DNA from: Liquorilactobacillus oeni DSM 19972
Lineage (GTDB): Bacteria; Bacillota; Bacilli; Lactobacillales; Lactobacillaceae
Assembly (NCBI RefSeq): GCF_001436275.1
Contig: NZ_AZEH01000020.1
Location: 310,001-374,000, forward strand
Reading direction: 5' to 3'
DNA length: 64,000 nucleotides
A program made the translations under genes and the position numbers. The notes beneath the pieces are model-generated. The model was not told the origin of the DNA and did no database searches. It saw only the letters and a program-made list of their open reading frames with translations. Of this stretch, positions 38,680-47,571 are shown piece by piece (the stretch's first letter is position 1; each line of letters begins with the position of its first letter).

Positions 38680-39147
38680 AAACAGATAATGAGGTTATAT
38701 TATGCGCTGCGGCACAGGTACCTTAAGCTTGGGTAGTTTATTTTAATCTATTTCTTAAGTCTGTACTTGTTGTTTCTGGTGCTATTGGCAGCGTGGCGAT
38801 CAGCTTTTAGAGGCTTGACATCTTAAGAATGCAGGTGTAAGCTTCAATCAAACATTAGATTTAGCTAAGAAATTAAAAAGTAAACGGCTTTGAAGAGAAC
38901 CATCGTTTTATACGTTCGATCAGAGAATTGCTGGTTGGTGAAAAGCAACTCGACAGATAAGGCGAGTATCACTCTGAGCTGTATAGTTGAACTTATAGTA
39001 GGCTATACTGGACACACTCATTATCGTGTAGCATATTGTTATAGCGTTATGCTTGAGGTAATCTTATAAGATTACGAATAAAGGTGGTACCACGCAAAAG
39101 CGTCCTTTTTGATCATTTTATAGATGATCTGAGAGGGCTTTTTTAAT
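38680..39147 (+). ncRNA. T-box leader of the branched-chain aminotransferase
   Basis: T-box riboswitch that senses uncharged tRNA. The T-box sequence AAAGGTGGTACCACG is at 39080-39094. The terminator (about 39098-39146) has GATCAT / ATGATC and GTCC / GGGC pairing and ends in a T-run. Stem I apical region: CAGAGAATTGCTGGTTGGTG (38922-38940) with CTCTG closing at 38972-38976. Stem II has the GAA/AGTAGG S-turn (38989-39002). The best specifier is ATC (Ile) at 38968-38970, followed by ACTCTGAGC; CTT (Leu) at 38992 is less likely. The 5' end is uncertain: GATAATGAG (38685-38693) can pair with CTCATTATC (39017-39025), but the enclosed loop is long. A TTGACA at 38815 is an alternative promoter. Confidence 0.88.
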
Positions 39148-39323
39148 TTTACAGTGTTGGCGCTGTGCTTATAACAAATACTGATTGTTTATGAGATCTT
39201 TTTAATTTACTGAAAACTAGGAGGTGTTGCAATTTTTGCAAATTGATGCTGCGACCACTTGTTTAAAATGCAAAAGAAGATTTATTATGAAAGTCAGAGT
39301 TTAATTTAAGAGGAGCTGATAGT

Positions 39324-40376
39324 ATGTCAGATGAAAATACAAAACAAAAAGTTGAAGAACTTGATTGGTCTAATTTAGGTTTTAAATACCGGAATTTGCC
39401 GTATAGCTACCATGAAGAATTTAAAGATGGTAAATGGCAAAATGGCGGGTTGACTACTGAATCAACGCTGACTGTTTCAGAAGCAGCAGAAGATCTTCAT
39501 TATGGTCAAGAAGTTTTTGAAGGCTTAAAAGCTTATCGCAGGAAAGATGGCGGAATCAACCTATTTCGCCCAGACATGAATGCTAAAAGGCTCGCTAATT
39601 CTGCTAAGAGGCTTTTAATGGAACCATATCCTGAAGACAAATTTGTGGAAGCAGTAAAAGCAGTAGTTAAAGCCAATCAAGAATTTGTACCTCCATACGG
39701 AACAGGCGGTTCCTTATATATTAGACCATTTATGATTGGCACACAGCCAGTAGTTGGTGTTGCTCCTTCTGAGGAATATCAATTTCATATCTACGCAACT
39801 CCAGTAGGTGCTTATATTAAAGGGTTGAATCCAATGCCTTATGTAGTGAGCGATTATGATAGAGCGGCCTATGGTGGAACCGGCCAAGCCAAAACTGCTG
39901 GCAATTATGCAAGCAGTTTATTGCCCTCAATATTAGCAAAAAAGGCTGGTTTTGCCGATTGTCTTTACTTAGATCCGCGCGAACATAAGTACGTTGATGA
40001 ATTTGGGGGAGCTAATTTTTATGGAATTACAAAAGACGGTCAATTTGTGACACCGAAATCAAATTCTATCTTGCCTTCAATTACTAAAAAATCGTTATTG
40101 GAAATTGCTGAACAGCTGGGCTTGAATCCAAAGGAAACACAAATTGAGGCAGACCAGCTTGATGAACTTTCTGAAGCTGGAGCAATGGGAACAGCAGCTG
40201 TTATCTCGCCAGTAGGCTCTTTAACTTATAAGGGTAAAAAGCATGTCTTCTTTAGTGAAACAAAAGCCGGTCCTGTAACTAAAAAGCTCTATGAGGCTTT
40301 GGTAGAAATTCAATTAGGCGATCGTCCGGCACCAAAAGGCTGGGTTCAAGAGGTCGATGTTACACAGGTTAAATAA
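39324..40376 (+). CDS. ilvE: Branched-chain amino acid aminotransferase
   Basis: PLP-dependent class IV transaminase, 350 aa, acting on Leu, Ile, Val and their 2-oxo acids. It reads WSNLGFKYRNLPYSYHEEFK at the start. YGQEVFEGLKAYRRKDG is conserved. The PLP lysine is in GGTGQAKTAGNYASSLLP, and SPVGSLTYKGKKHVF lies near the end. AGGAGC precedes ATG 39324. It is controlled by the T-box leader upstream, so expression should rise when the cognate tRNA is uncharged. In lactobacilli that lack BCAA synthesis the enzyme mostly starts catabolism to flavour acids. Confidence 0.96.
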   Translation: MSDENTKQKVEELDWSNLGFKYRNLPYSYHEEFKDGKWQNGGLTTESTLTVSEAAEDLHYGQEVFEGLKAYRRKDGGINLFRPDMNAKRLANSAKRLLMEPYPEDKFVEAVKAVVKANQEFVPPYGTGGSLYIRPFMIGTQPVVGVAPSEEYQFHIYATPVGAYIKGLNPMPYVVSDYDRAAYGGTGQAKTAGNYASSLLPSILAKKAGFADCLYLDPREHKYVDEFGGANFYGITKDGQFVTPKSNSILPSITKKSLLEIAEQLGLNPKETQIEADQLDELSEAGAMGTAAVISPVGSLTYKGKKHVFFSETKAGPVTKKLYEALVEIQLGDRPAPKGWVQEVDVTQVK

Positions 40377-40992
40377 GTAGCATCTATGCTATCCTTAAGA
40401 ACTGTAATACTTAGAGGCTCTTGTGCAAGTAAAGATAAGCAGATTCGATAATAGTTTAATGAATCTGAGATACCATGAATGACTTTAACCATGAAAACTT
40501 CCTTTTCGTTATAATATCTTGGCCGTTGCCCAGAACTATTACGAAAGAAAGTTTTATTTTGTATAAAAGTAGTAATTGGTGCAAGGTTATTGTGATTGTA
40601 AATATTATAAAAACACTTAGTACAGTAGGTAAATTAACTAACGGTACATTTAATAAATCTAGGCTAAGATAATTTTTGGTACCTATTAAGAAAATATAAC
40701 TGTGTTGAAATTCACAACAGCATTACATTATTTGGATAAAAGCTAAAATGAATTTTCGCTAACTATAAGTTTTTCTGAACTGTAGCATCATAGAAATGCT
40801 ATAAACTAAATCTAATTGCCGGGCATGTTCAAGGATCAATACTAGAATGTTCAGCAGCAATACACTTTTAGGCATAAATTTCTTAATTTATTTATATGTC
40901 TTATCAATAACTACCTTCTTCTCCAGCGTATTTCCGATTGTTTTTGAAGATATTTATTGCATTTTGCTAAAAATAATATCATACATTCCGTG
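40377..40992. other. Gene-free region, 616 bp
   Basis: Between convergent ilvE and the glycosyltransferase. The only open frame (40475-40672) lacks a ribosome binding site and looks random. A weak hairpin AGATTC / GAATCT lies near 40440-40466. No repeat copy, RNA motif or gene remnant was recognised. Confidence 0.5.
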
Positions 40993-41949
40993 TTAATTTT
41001 TCTTTGTATAGTCATCTTTTTCAATTCTATATCTTGGTCTCCTCTTAACTTCTGTAAATATTTTTCCAATGTATTCGCCAATTACACTTAAACTAATAAG
41101 CTGAACTCCGCCAAGAAGCCAGATAGAGATTATCAAAGAGGTCCAACCGCCGCTGGTGTGGTGTGTGAATTTCATTATTAGGGAGTAAATAAATAGTATA
41201 ATTCCTACACTAACTATCAGTATTCCTAAGCCCATTATCATTTTAATAGGTACAGTAGAAAATGAAGTGATTCCGTTAGTTGCAAACTTCAGCATCTTTT
41301 TTAACGGATATTTAGATTTACCTGCAAAGCGTTCTTTTCTTGCATAATATACTTTAGCAGACCGATATCCGACAAGAGGTACCATTCCTCTAAGAAATAA
41401 GTTTCTTTCACTAAAGTCTAGTAATCCTTCGGTTGTTCGTTTGCTCAATAATCTGTAATCTGCGGAGTCTGGAATTAGCTCTACTCCCATTTTTCTCATT
41501 ATTTCATAGAATGCCAACGCTGTTTTTCTTTTAAAGAATGTATCAGTATCACGACTGTTTCTGACCCCGTATACAACATCGTAGCCTTCGAGATATTTGT
41601 CTACCATTTTAGGAATAGCATTAACATCATCTTGCAGATCAGCATCGATTGTTATAATCAAGTTTGATTTTTTTGCTGCAACTTTCATTCCTGCAAATAA
41701 TGCATTTTGGTGTCCGTAATTTCTAGTGAATTTTAGTCCGGTCACATAATTATATTTTTCTTCGTATTTTTCAATTAAGTCCCAAGTTTTATCCATACTG
41801 CCATCATTTACAAATAAAATTTTACTTGATGAGTCAATCTTGTTATCACTTATCATTTTTTCCAGAACACTGCCCAGTTCCTTTACAGTTTCTGGTAGAA
41901 CTTGTTCTTCGTTGTAGCAGGGTACTACAATCGTTAATTTATTGTTCAT
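40993..41949 (-). CDS. GT2 glycosyltransferase, GtrB/CsbB-like, two-TM
   Basis: 318-aa membrane-bound family 2 glycosyltransferase. The GT-A domain shows IVVPCYNEEQVLPETV, FVNDGSMDKTWDLI and the metal-binding IDADLQDD. Acceptor-side block GVRNSRDTDTFFKRKTA. Two C-terminal membrane helices (about 232-255 and 268-292) match GtrB/CsbB/YkoT enzymes. These load glucose or another sugar onto undecaprenyl phosphate for decoration of teichoic acids or other glycans. The flippase and final transferase are not adjacent. The site before ATG 41949 is GGAGG. Confidence 0.92.
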   Translation of the reverse strand: MNNKLTIVVPCYNEEQVLPETVKELGSVLEKMISDNKIDSSSKILFVNDGSMDKTWDLIEKYEEKYNYVTGLKFTRNYGHQNALFAGMKVAAKKSNLIITIDADLQDDVNAIPKMVDKYLEGYDVVYGVRNSRDTDTFFKRKTALAFYEIMRKMGVELIPDSADYRLLSKRTTEGLLDFSERNLFLRGMVPLVGYRSAKVYYARKERFAGKSKYPLKKMLKFATNGITSFSTVPIKMIMGLGILIVSVGIILFIYSLIMKFTHHTSGGWTSLIISIWLLGGVQLISLSVIGEYIGKIFTEVKRRPRYRIEKDDYTKKN

Positions 41950-42127
41950 GTGTTTCCTCCAAAAACATTCTCTGTATAATTTAAATAGTTGTTAGGATAA
42001 ATTCGACAGAAATTACTTAACAAATAGCTATACACACTACTTCACTTTATCATTTGCTGGAGAAGTTTGGTAGTACCAATAGCTTTGAAGAGCGTTTAAC
42101 TTATAAGCGGAATTAAGCTGTTAAATA

Positions 42128-42284
42128 GGGGCTGGGCCAAGATTTATTGTTTTGGTTCAGCTTTTTTGTGCTTTCTTACAGTTTCCATATTAACGGGTTC
42201 CAATAATCAGTCTTTTCCACTTAACCGCGAATTTGACTATGAGCAATTCGCAGTTAATGCTCAAAGCCTAACGATTATTGGCAC
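42128..42284. repeat. Dispersed bipartite intergenic repeat, copy F
   Basis: First part: hairpin GCTGGGCCAA / TTGGTTCAGC (42131-42140 / 42152-42161) with T-run. Second part: long imperfect inverted repeat. Left arm 42197-42233 runs GTTCCAATAATCAGTC, then CCACTTAACCGCGAATT. The loop is 42234-42244. Right arm 42245-42284 runs AATTCGCAGTTAATGC, then GATTATTGGCAC. This is the best preserved copy and defines the element. Confidence 0.78.
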
Positions 42285-42650
42285 GCTCCTTTATTTTTGT
42301 TTTGCCAGAGTTGGTGAAACGGCCAGGTTTATAGACCTTGCCATGGTAAAAATTAAGATTTCTTCGCGCTTTTCCAGTCCTGTAAGCAAATGTTTCTAAT
42401 ATATTCGAAACATTGTTTGCTAAATATAAGTAATAGCCAATGAAACTTTTCGTGATGAAAAGCTGACAAAGTATATTTATTCTTCGCCTGTTTTGAATTT
42501 TTAATTATTTGTTTTATGTGCAATAGCAGAGGTAATTTTTTGTCAGTTTTTAAAGGCTGAAAACAGTTAGCAGGATCATTTTTTGGATGTTAGGGTTAAA
42601 AATAAAGTTTTAACTAAACATAGTTCACGTACCGCGATCATAAAACAAGC
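42285..42650. other. Gene-free spacer downstream of lytS
   Basis: 366 bp between repeat copy F and the lytS stop codon. No ORF with a ribosome binding site or clear hairpin was found. Open frames on the plus strand here are unsupported. Confidence 0.45.
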
Positions 42651-44393
42651 TTATTGGTGGGATAAATTTTGGGGGTTGCTTACTGGAACTATTGTTTTTA
42701 TCGTAGTTCCTTTTTCTGAACTTTGGATTTGCAAGTGGCTTTCGTTACCATATAAGCCGATCAGACGACGATTAAGATTCACTAGTGCAGTACCTGTGCC
42801 TGTTGAAGATGCAATTGTTTCCTGTCCTAAGCGCGTGAGCAGCTCTTTTTTGATTCCAATACCATTATCAGCGACAACAATTATTAAAGATTGCTCCTGT
42901 TGTTTTACAGAAATCCTGATGATATTTCCCTTACGTCTATTTGGAAAAGCGTGTCGTACTGAATTCTCAACGAGAACTTGCAGACAAAAGGGCGGTACTT
43001 TTACTTCCGAATCAGCATCTATGTTATAAATGACAGTATACTTGTCTGGAAAACGGGTTTGTTCCAGTGACATATAAGAGTTGACATGCTCTTTTTCTTG
43101 CTTGAGCGGGATTTGTGTTGCTGTCACGCCCTGCAAGCTGGAACGAAAGAAAGTACTGAGCTGCAGTAATGCTGCTCGTGCCTGTTCCACGTTTGTCCTC
43201 ATTAAAGCGTTCACGGTGTTAATAGCATTAAAAAAGAAGTGGGGATTTATTTGGGCCTGCAGTGATTTTATTTCGGCATCGCTGGCAAGCTTTGATTGTT
43301 CTTCAGCCATACCCAAAGCAAGCTGGCTGGAAAAAATCAAAGCTAAACCTTGTGCTAAGTTTTCTTCCACGGTAGTTAAACGCTCAGCTTTTGTAAAGTA
43401 CATCTTCAATGCACCGATTGTCTTGTCATTGACTCTTAGAGGCAGGACAATTGCTGAAGCTAATGGACAATTGGCATTCGGACAGCCAATTTCATTTTTA
43501 TGATAGGCAAAACGGGCAGTTCCGCTTGCAATTACGTGTTTTGAAAGGTCAGTTAAAACAGCCTGCCCTGCAAGATGATGATCTTTACCTGCTCCTACAT
43601 GAGCTAACACATTGATCCTGTCAGTAATTCCGACAGCATCAAAGTTAGTATATTCTTTAATTATTCTGCATGCCTGTTGTGCGGAATTAATGTTTAATCC
43701 CTGACGAAAGTAAGGCAAAGTACGGTTAGCCAAGTTTAAGACATCATGTGTTTGTACTGCCTTAAGCTGCTGTTCATTTGAAAGATATGCATTAAGGATA
43801 GAGATGAAAACTGAAACGCCAATACTGTTCAATAGCATCATAGGGATAATAATTAATTTTACCAATGCCAGACCACTGAAAATGCCAATAAAAACCATTT
43901 GAATGGATTCTGCAAGTAAGCCCAAAGCAGCGCTAGCCCAAGAAGCAGGATAAGAATCGCGCTGAGAAAACCGCTTAGCCAAAGTACCACTGACAAAACC
44001 GACCAGAGTTGAACTGACAATATAAAAGTAATCAGAAAAATTACCTTGAATTACACGATGCAAACCGCCAATGAAACCAACGATACTGCCCACAAAGGGT
44101 CCGCCTATTATTCCGGCTACGGTAATAACCAGTGTTCGCGTATTTGCAATTGAGTCTGATTGCGGCAATCCTGTTAAAAAGGGTGCTTGTACAAGAGAAT
44201 TATCCCGTGTAATTTCGACACCAGTTAAATTTGAAATAATTGTAAAAACTGCAAAAATTGCAATTAAAGCAGTTGCAGCTTTTAGCGTTTTTTTGGTAAT
44301 CAGCTTTCTAAAAAAGGAAACATTAACAAGTAAGAATGCTAATACTAAGATAATTCCAAGACGCTGCAGTAAAAGAATAAAGAGTGAAAACAC
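42651..44393 (-). CDS. lytS: Sensor histidine kinase LytS
   Basis: 580-aa sensor kinase. The N-terminal half is the 5TM-Lyt module (residues about 1-190: VNVSFFRKLITKKTLKAA; TRTLVITVAGIIGGPFVGS; GGLHRVIQG). A GAF-like domain follows (about 230-360, YTNFDAVGITDRINVLAHVG). The kinase core has the phospho-His in QAQINPHFFFNAINTVNAL and the ATP-binding ADNGIGIKKELL and GTALVNLNRRL. GTG 44393 with GGGAG 8 nt upstream is preferred to the open ATG at 44450. No response regulator is adjacent; the likely partner is the LytR-type gene at 14481-15218. Confidence 0.93.
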   Translation of the reverse strand: MFSLFILLLQRLGIILVLAFLLVNVSFFRKLITKKTLKAATALIAIFAVFTIISNLTGVEITRDNSLVQAPFLTGLPQSDSIANTRTLVITVAGIIGGPFVGSIVGFIGGLHRVIQGNFSDYFYIVSSTLVGFVSGTLAKRFSQRDSYPASWASAALGLLAESIQMVFIGIFSGLALVKLIIIPMMLLNSIGVSVFISILNAYLSNEQQLKAVQTHDVLNLANRTLPYFRQGLNINSAQQACRIIKEYTNFDAVGITDRINVLAHVGAGKDHHLAGQAVLTDLSKHVIASGTARFAYHKNEIGCPNANCPLASAIVLPLRVNDKTIGALKMYFTKAERLTTVEENLAQGLALIFSSQLALGMAEEQSKLASDAEIKSLQAQINPHFFFNAINTVNALMRTNVEQARAALLQLSTFFRSSLQGVTATQIPLKQEKEHVNSYMSLEQTRFPDKYTVIYNIDADSEVKVPPFCLQVLVENSVRHAFPNRRKGNIIRISVKQQEQSLIIVVADNGIGIKKELLTRLGQETIASSTGTGTALVNLNRRLIGLYGNESHLQIQSSEKGTTIKTIVPVSNPQNLSHQ

Positions 44394-44640
44394 GGCGACA
44401 GCTCCCTTTAAGCTATAACTTATAGTTGATTTATATATAGATATTAGCACTTTGTCAATTTAGAAACTACTTGCAGTCTGAGGATTTTTTGAAAAAAGAT
44501 GGACTACGCTGTAATTAAGTATATTTTTAGAAAAAACAGTGGCTTGTTGTTTGAATTATCGCTTTACTGCTATTTTTTGGTAAAATATATAAAGAAGAAA
44601 GCAGTTTTCAATGAAAAGTATTAAAAAAGGATGAGCAGAC

Positions 44641-45069
44641 ATGGGAAAGAATTTTTCACTAAAAGCTGACTTAATTATTGGAATCGGAGACCTAGGAAAC
44701 TTGACAGGAGTTTCACCGCGGCAGCTGAGGTATTGGGAAGAAAAGAAGTACATTGAGTCTGTTACGGAGGAGAGGAGTTCTGGGCGAAAATATCAATTTG
44801 AAATGTTTTTTAAAGTGCAGGCTATTAAAAAATTTTTAGATGAAGGTTTTACTCTTGCAAAGGCTGCAGAGCAGGCTGAACAGCAGCGAAAAAAAGTGGA
44901 AATTTGTAAAAAGTTCATCAGTGAAGCTTTTGAAGATGTGGTTGTAGAAGACCCTAACGGTCCTTCTGGAAAAATAATTATGGGTTTTATTGATAAAAGA
45001 AAGAGTAAAAGAGTGATTGGAATTGTAGATGAAAAGGGCAGTCACTTTGAAATTCAACAAGAAGAATAA
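44641..45069 (+). CDS. MerR-family transcriptional regulator
   Basis: 142-aa one-domain regulator. The N-terminal winged helix (about 10-80) reads IGDLGNLTGVSPRQLRYWEE and SSGRKYQFEMFFKVQAIKKF, followed by a helical linker GFTLAKAAEQAEQQRKKVE and a short C-terminal part without Cys clusters, so metal sensing of the usual MerR type is unlikely. Resembles GlnR-like MerR proteins in the DNA-binding part. The downstream VOC gene starts 19 nt later and may be co-transcribed. Confidence 0.85.
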   Translation: MGKNFSLKADLIIGIGDLGNLTGVSPRQLRYWEEKKYIESVTEERSSGRKYQFEMFFKVQAIKKFLDEGFTLAKAAEQAEQQRKKVEICKKFISEAFEDVVVEDPNGPSGKIIMGFIDKRKSKRVIGIVDEKGSHFEIQQEE

Positions 45070-45088
45070 GGAAACGGCAGGCTAAAAA

Positions 45089-45475
45089 ATGGAATTAACA
45101 GTGCTTCATCATGTAGCTATTATCGGACATGAATTAAAACGAACACGTGAATTTTACGTTAATAAATTGGGTTTTGAAGTAATTGCCCAGCATGAACGAC
45201 CAGACAAAAATGATATTAAAATTGATTTAGCAAACGGAGCGGTTCGCCTTGAGATTTTTATCAAACCTGATGCACCGCAACGGCTGACTTTTCCAAGGGG
45301 AGAAGCCACAGGACTGCGACATTTAGCGTTCAAAGTTGCAGATGTGGAACAAACAGTTTCAGAACTAGAAAACATGGGGATAAGGACAGAGGATATCAGA
45401 AAAGACACATTTACAGGTGAAAAGATGACTTTCTTTTTTGATCCGGATGGACTGCCGTTAGAAATTCATGAATAA
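45089..45475 (+). CDS. VOC-family protein, glyoxalase-like
   Basis: 128-aa vicinal-oxygen-chelate fold protein (glyoxalase I/dioxygenase superfamily). Two beta-alpha-beta-beta-beta modules are visible: LTVLHHVAIIGHELKRTREF with NKLGFEVIAQHERP, then GLRHLAFKVADVEQTVSELE and FFFDPDGLPLEIHE. Candidate metal ligands are His in HHVAI, Glu in VRLEIFI, His in LRHLAF and Glu in LEIHE. Substrate unknown; methylglyoxal detoxification is one option. It follows the MerR gene by 19 nt. Confidence 0.87.
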   Translation: MELTVLHHVAIIGHELKRTREFYVNKLGFEVIAQHERPDKNDIKIDLANGAVRLEIFIKPDAPQRLTFPRGEATGLRHLAFKVADVEQTVSELENMGIRTEDIRKDTFTGEKMTFFFDPDGLPLEIHE

Positions 45476-45552
45476 ACAACTGGTCATTTTTATAAAAGAC
45501 AATTTAGAAAGTGCAGCTGTGATGGCTTTCTTAAATTGACGGAGGAGATTTT

Positions 45553-46152
45553 TTGACTGGAATAAAAAATAATCAACGAAGCCGCTGTACTAAAGAAGTG
45601 ATTCGCAGCAGCTTTTTAAAATTGCTGCGAATTGAAGATATTGAAGCAATCAATGTTACTGATATTTGTAAAGAGGCTGAGATTACACGTGGTACTTTTT
45701 ATCATTATTACAGCAGTCAATTTGATTTGCAGCGCTGCTTAAGAAAGGACCTTTTCAAAAATACTCTTGTCTTGATTAAACTTCGATTCAGCCAGGGACA
45801 GCGGACTGTTTTACCAGCTATTTTCGAAGCTTTGAAGCAGGCTGATCCTGAGATAGTAAAGGCCGCTTTGGACGCAAACCAAGGAAGCCTTTTTTTAAGA
45901 AGGATCTTTGCAAGCTGTAAAGAAATTGTTCGTCCTTACATGATGAATCAAATTGACTGGGTGAACGACCAGCAGTTTGAATATCTGTATGCTTACTTTT
46001 CAAATGGTGTAACAGGAGTAATCCTTTTGTGGGTAGAACAGGGAATGCGTCCTGTTACTAGCTACATTGAAGAAGATACACTTAAAATGATCCGCGAAAG
46101 TATAACATATTTAGCAAATCACAAGCACAAGAAAAGGGGATTCAAAGAATAG
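45553..46152 (+). CDS. TetR-family transcriptional regulator
   Basis: 199-aa regulator. The N-terminal helix-turn-helix is VTDICKEAEITRGTFYHYYS; the rest is a helical ligand-binding domain (TetR C-terminal type common in Firmicutes). TTG 45553 is the start, with GGAGGAG 5 nt upstream. Neighbours are the convergent thioesterase of the menaquinone group and the VOC gene. Target unknown. Confidence 0.88.
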   Translation: MTGIKNNQRSRCTKEVIRSSFLKLLRIEDIEAINVTDICKEAEITRGTFYHYYSSQFDLQRCLRKDLFKNTLVLIKLRFSQGQRTVLPAIFEALKQADPEIVKAALDANQGSLFLRRIFASCKEIVRPYMMNQIDWVNDQQFEYLYAYFSNGVTGVILLWVEQGMRPVTSYIEEDTLKMIRESITYLANHKHKKRGFKE

Positions 46153-46274
46153 TTTTTTCGAATAACGTATTATAAAAGCAGCAATAAAAACGGGAAACCT
46201 TAAGGATCAAATCAGGTTAACCGCTCCTTTTTTCAAGGCTTCATTTATGATTTTCACTTTTGCGTGTGCTAAAA

Positions 46275-46667
46275 TTAATTGGTGTGCGAGGCGCTTTCAA
46301 ATTTTTTTTGAAGGGAAATCGTAACGGTACTAACACTGGTAACTTTGGTGCTTGGGTATTGAATTATTTTAACTTGCCAAACCTGAATTCTCTTTCCTAT
46401 GTGGATTGGATGCGCGATAGCTTTAAGTGTTCCGGAAGAAACCGGCAGCAGGTGATTTGTGGTGATGCTGAGACCAAAAGCAGCCTGGTTCGTGTCAGCA
46501 AGAGTATTTGCTCCCATGCTGGCTGCAGTTTCTGCTAAAACTGCATTGATTCCGCCATGAACAAATCCAAATGGTTGTTTTATTTTGTCGCTTACATTGA
46601 GCACAAGAATAGTTTTTTGAGCAGATACAGTTTCAGTTTTTATATTCAAGGTGTCAAGCAGATTCAT
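46275..46667 (-). CDS. menI: Hotdog-fold thioesterase, probable DHNA-CoA thioesterase
   Basis: 130-aa PaaI/4HBT-type thioesterase. The signature is QPFGFVHGGINAVLAETAAS, with the catalytic acid in the AETAAS helix, followed by GANTLADTNQAAFGLSITTN. It is divergent from menB and 60 bp away, so release of 1,4-dihydroxy-2-naphthoate from its CoA ester is the most likely job. The identification depends on context. Confidence 0.85.
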   Translation of the reverse strand: MNLLDTLNIKTETVSAQKTILVLNVSDKIKQPFGFVHGGINAVLAETAASMGANTLADTNQAAFGLSITTNHLLPVSSGTLKAIAHPIHIGKRIQVWQVKIIQYPSTKVTSVSTVTISLQKKFESASHTN

Positions 46668-46727
46668 ACATACATCTCCTGAGTTAGTGGTTTATAAGTC
46701 TATTTTACCAGAAAGGACATTAAAAAG

Positions 46728-47549
46728 ATGGAAACAAGAAAATGGCAACGAGTTAAGGAATATCAAGAAATTATTTTTGAACGCAGTGGCAAAATTGCCA
46801 AATTAACGATTAATCGTCCTGAAAGACGGAATGCATTTACACCAGTGACAATTTCTGAACTGCTTGAAGCTTTTACTCTTTGCAGGGATGATAGTTCAAT
46901 CGGAGTAATTATTCTGACTGGAGCAGGTGATAAAGCCTTCAGTTCAGGTGGAGACCAAGGAGTACGTGGAAACGGTGGCTACGTGGGTCCCGATAAGATT
47001 GCACGCTTAAATGTGCTGGACTTGCAGCGCCTGATCAGGATTATTCCTAAACCAGTTATTGCTATGGTTAGGGGCTGGTCAGTTGGCGGAGGAAATGTCT
47101 TGCAGCTTGTTTGTGATCTGACTATTGCAGCTGATAACGCTAAATTTGGGCAGACTGGGCCCAAGGTCGGCAGTTTTGATGCCGGCTATGGTTCAGCATA
47201 CCTGGCACGTGTTATTGGGCATAAACGTGCGAAAGAGGTTTGGTTCATGAACCATTGGTACACAGCAAAAGAAGCATTTGAAATGAACTGGATCAATAAG
47301 GTTGTACCCCTCGCTGACGTTGAAACTGAAACTCTTAAGTGGTGTGACGAGTTGCTGACCAAGTCTCCAACAGCCCTGCGTTTTCTTAAGGCAGCCATGA
47401 ATGCTGATACAGATGGATTAGCAGGCCTGCAGCAGCTCGGTGGTGATGCAACAATGCTCTTTTATACTACAGATGAGGGAAAAGAAGGCCGGGATGCATT
47501 CAATGAAAAACGCAAACCTGACTTTGATAAGTTTCCAAAATTTCCGTAA
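46728..47549 (+). CDS. menB: 1,4-dihydroxy-2-naphthoyl-CoA synthase
   Basis: Crotonase-fold ring-closing enzyme of menaquinone synthesis, 273 aa, the usual length. It reads [20 protein letters not shown] early. [20 protein letters not shown] and [20 protein letters not shown] cover the active site and oxyanion region, with [20 protein letters not shown] further on. The C-terminus ends [25 protein letters not shown] precedes ATG 46728. menE follows after 22 nt. Confidence 0.96.
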   Translation: METRKWQRVKEYQEIIFERSGKIAKLTINRPERRNAFTPVTISELLEAFTLCRDDSSIGVIILTGAGDKAFSSGGDQGVRGNGGYVGPDKIARLNVLDLQRLIRIIPKPVIAMVRGWSVGGGNVLQLVCDLTIAADNAKFGQTGPKVGSFDAGYGSAYLARVIGHKRAKEVWFMNHWYTAKEAFEMNWINKVVPLADVETETLKWCDELLTKSPTALRFLKAAMNADTDGLAGLQQLGGDATMLFYTTDEGKEGRDAFNEKRKPDFDKFPKFP

Positions 47550-47571
47550 AAGTGTTTAAGGAGCGGTAAAA

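Noticed and set aside
38815-38843. TTGACA-17-TAAGCT as the definite promoter of the ilvE T-box leader
   Set aside because: The -10 box is poor, and a possible Stem I base pairing strand lies further upstream at 38685, so the start of the leader is left open.
40475-40672. 65-codon open frame in the spacer after ilvE
   Set aside because: No ribosome binding site, random-looking composition and no recognisable domain.
42166-43029. Plus-strand open frames over repeat copy F and over the lytS 3' end
   Set aside because: They lie in the repeat or antisense to lytS, lack ribosome binding sites and have no protein-like pattern.
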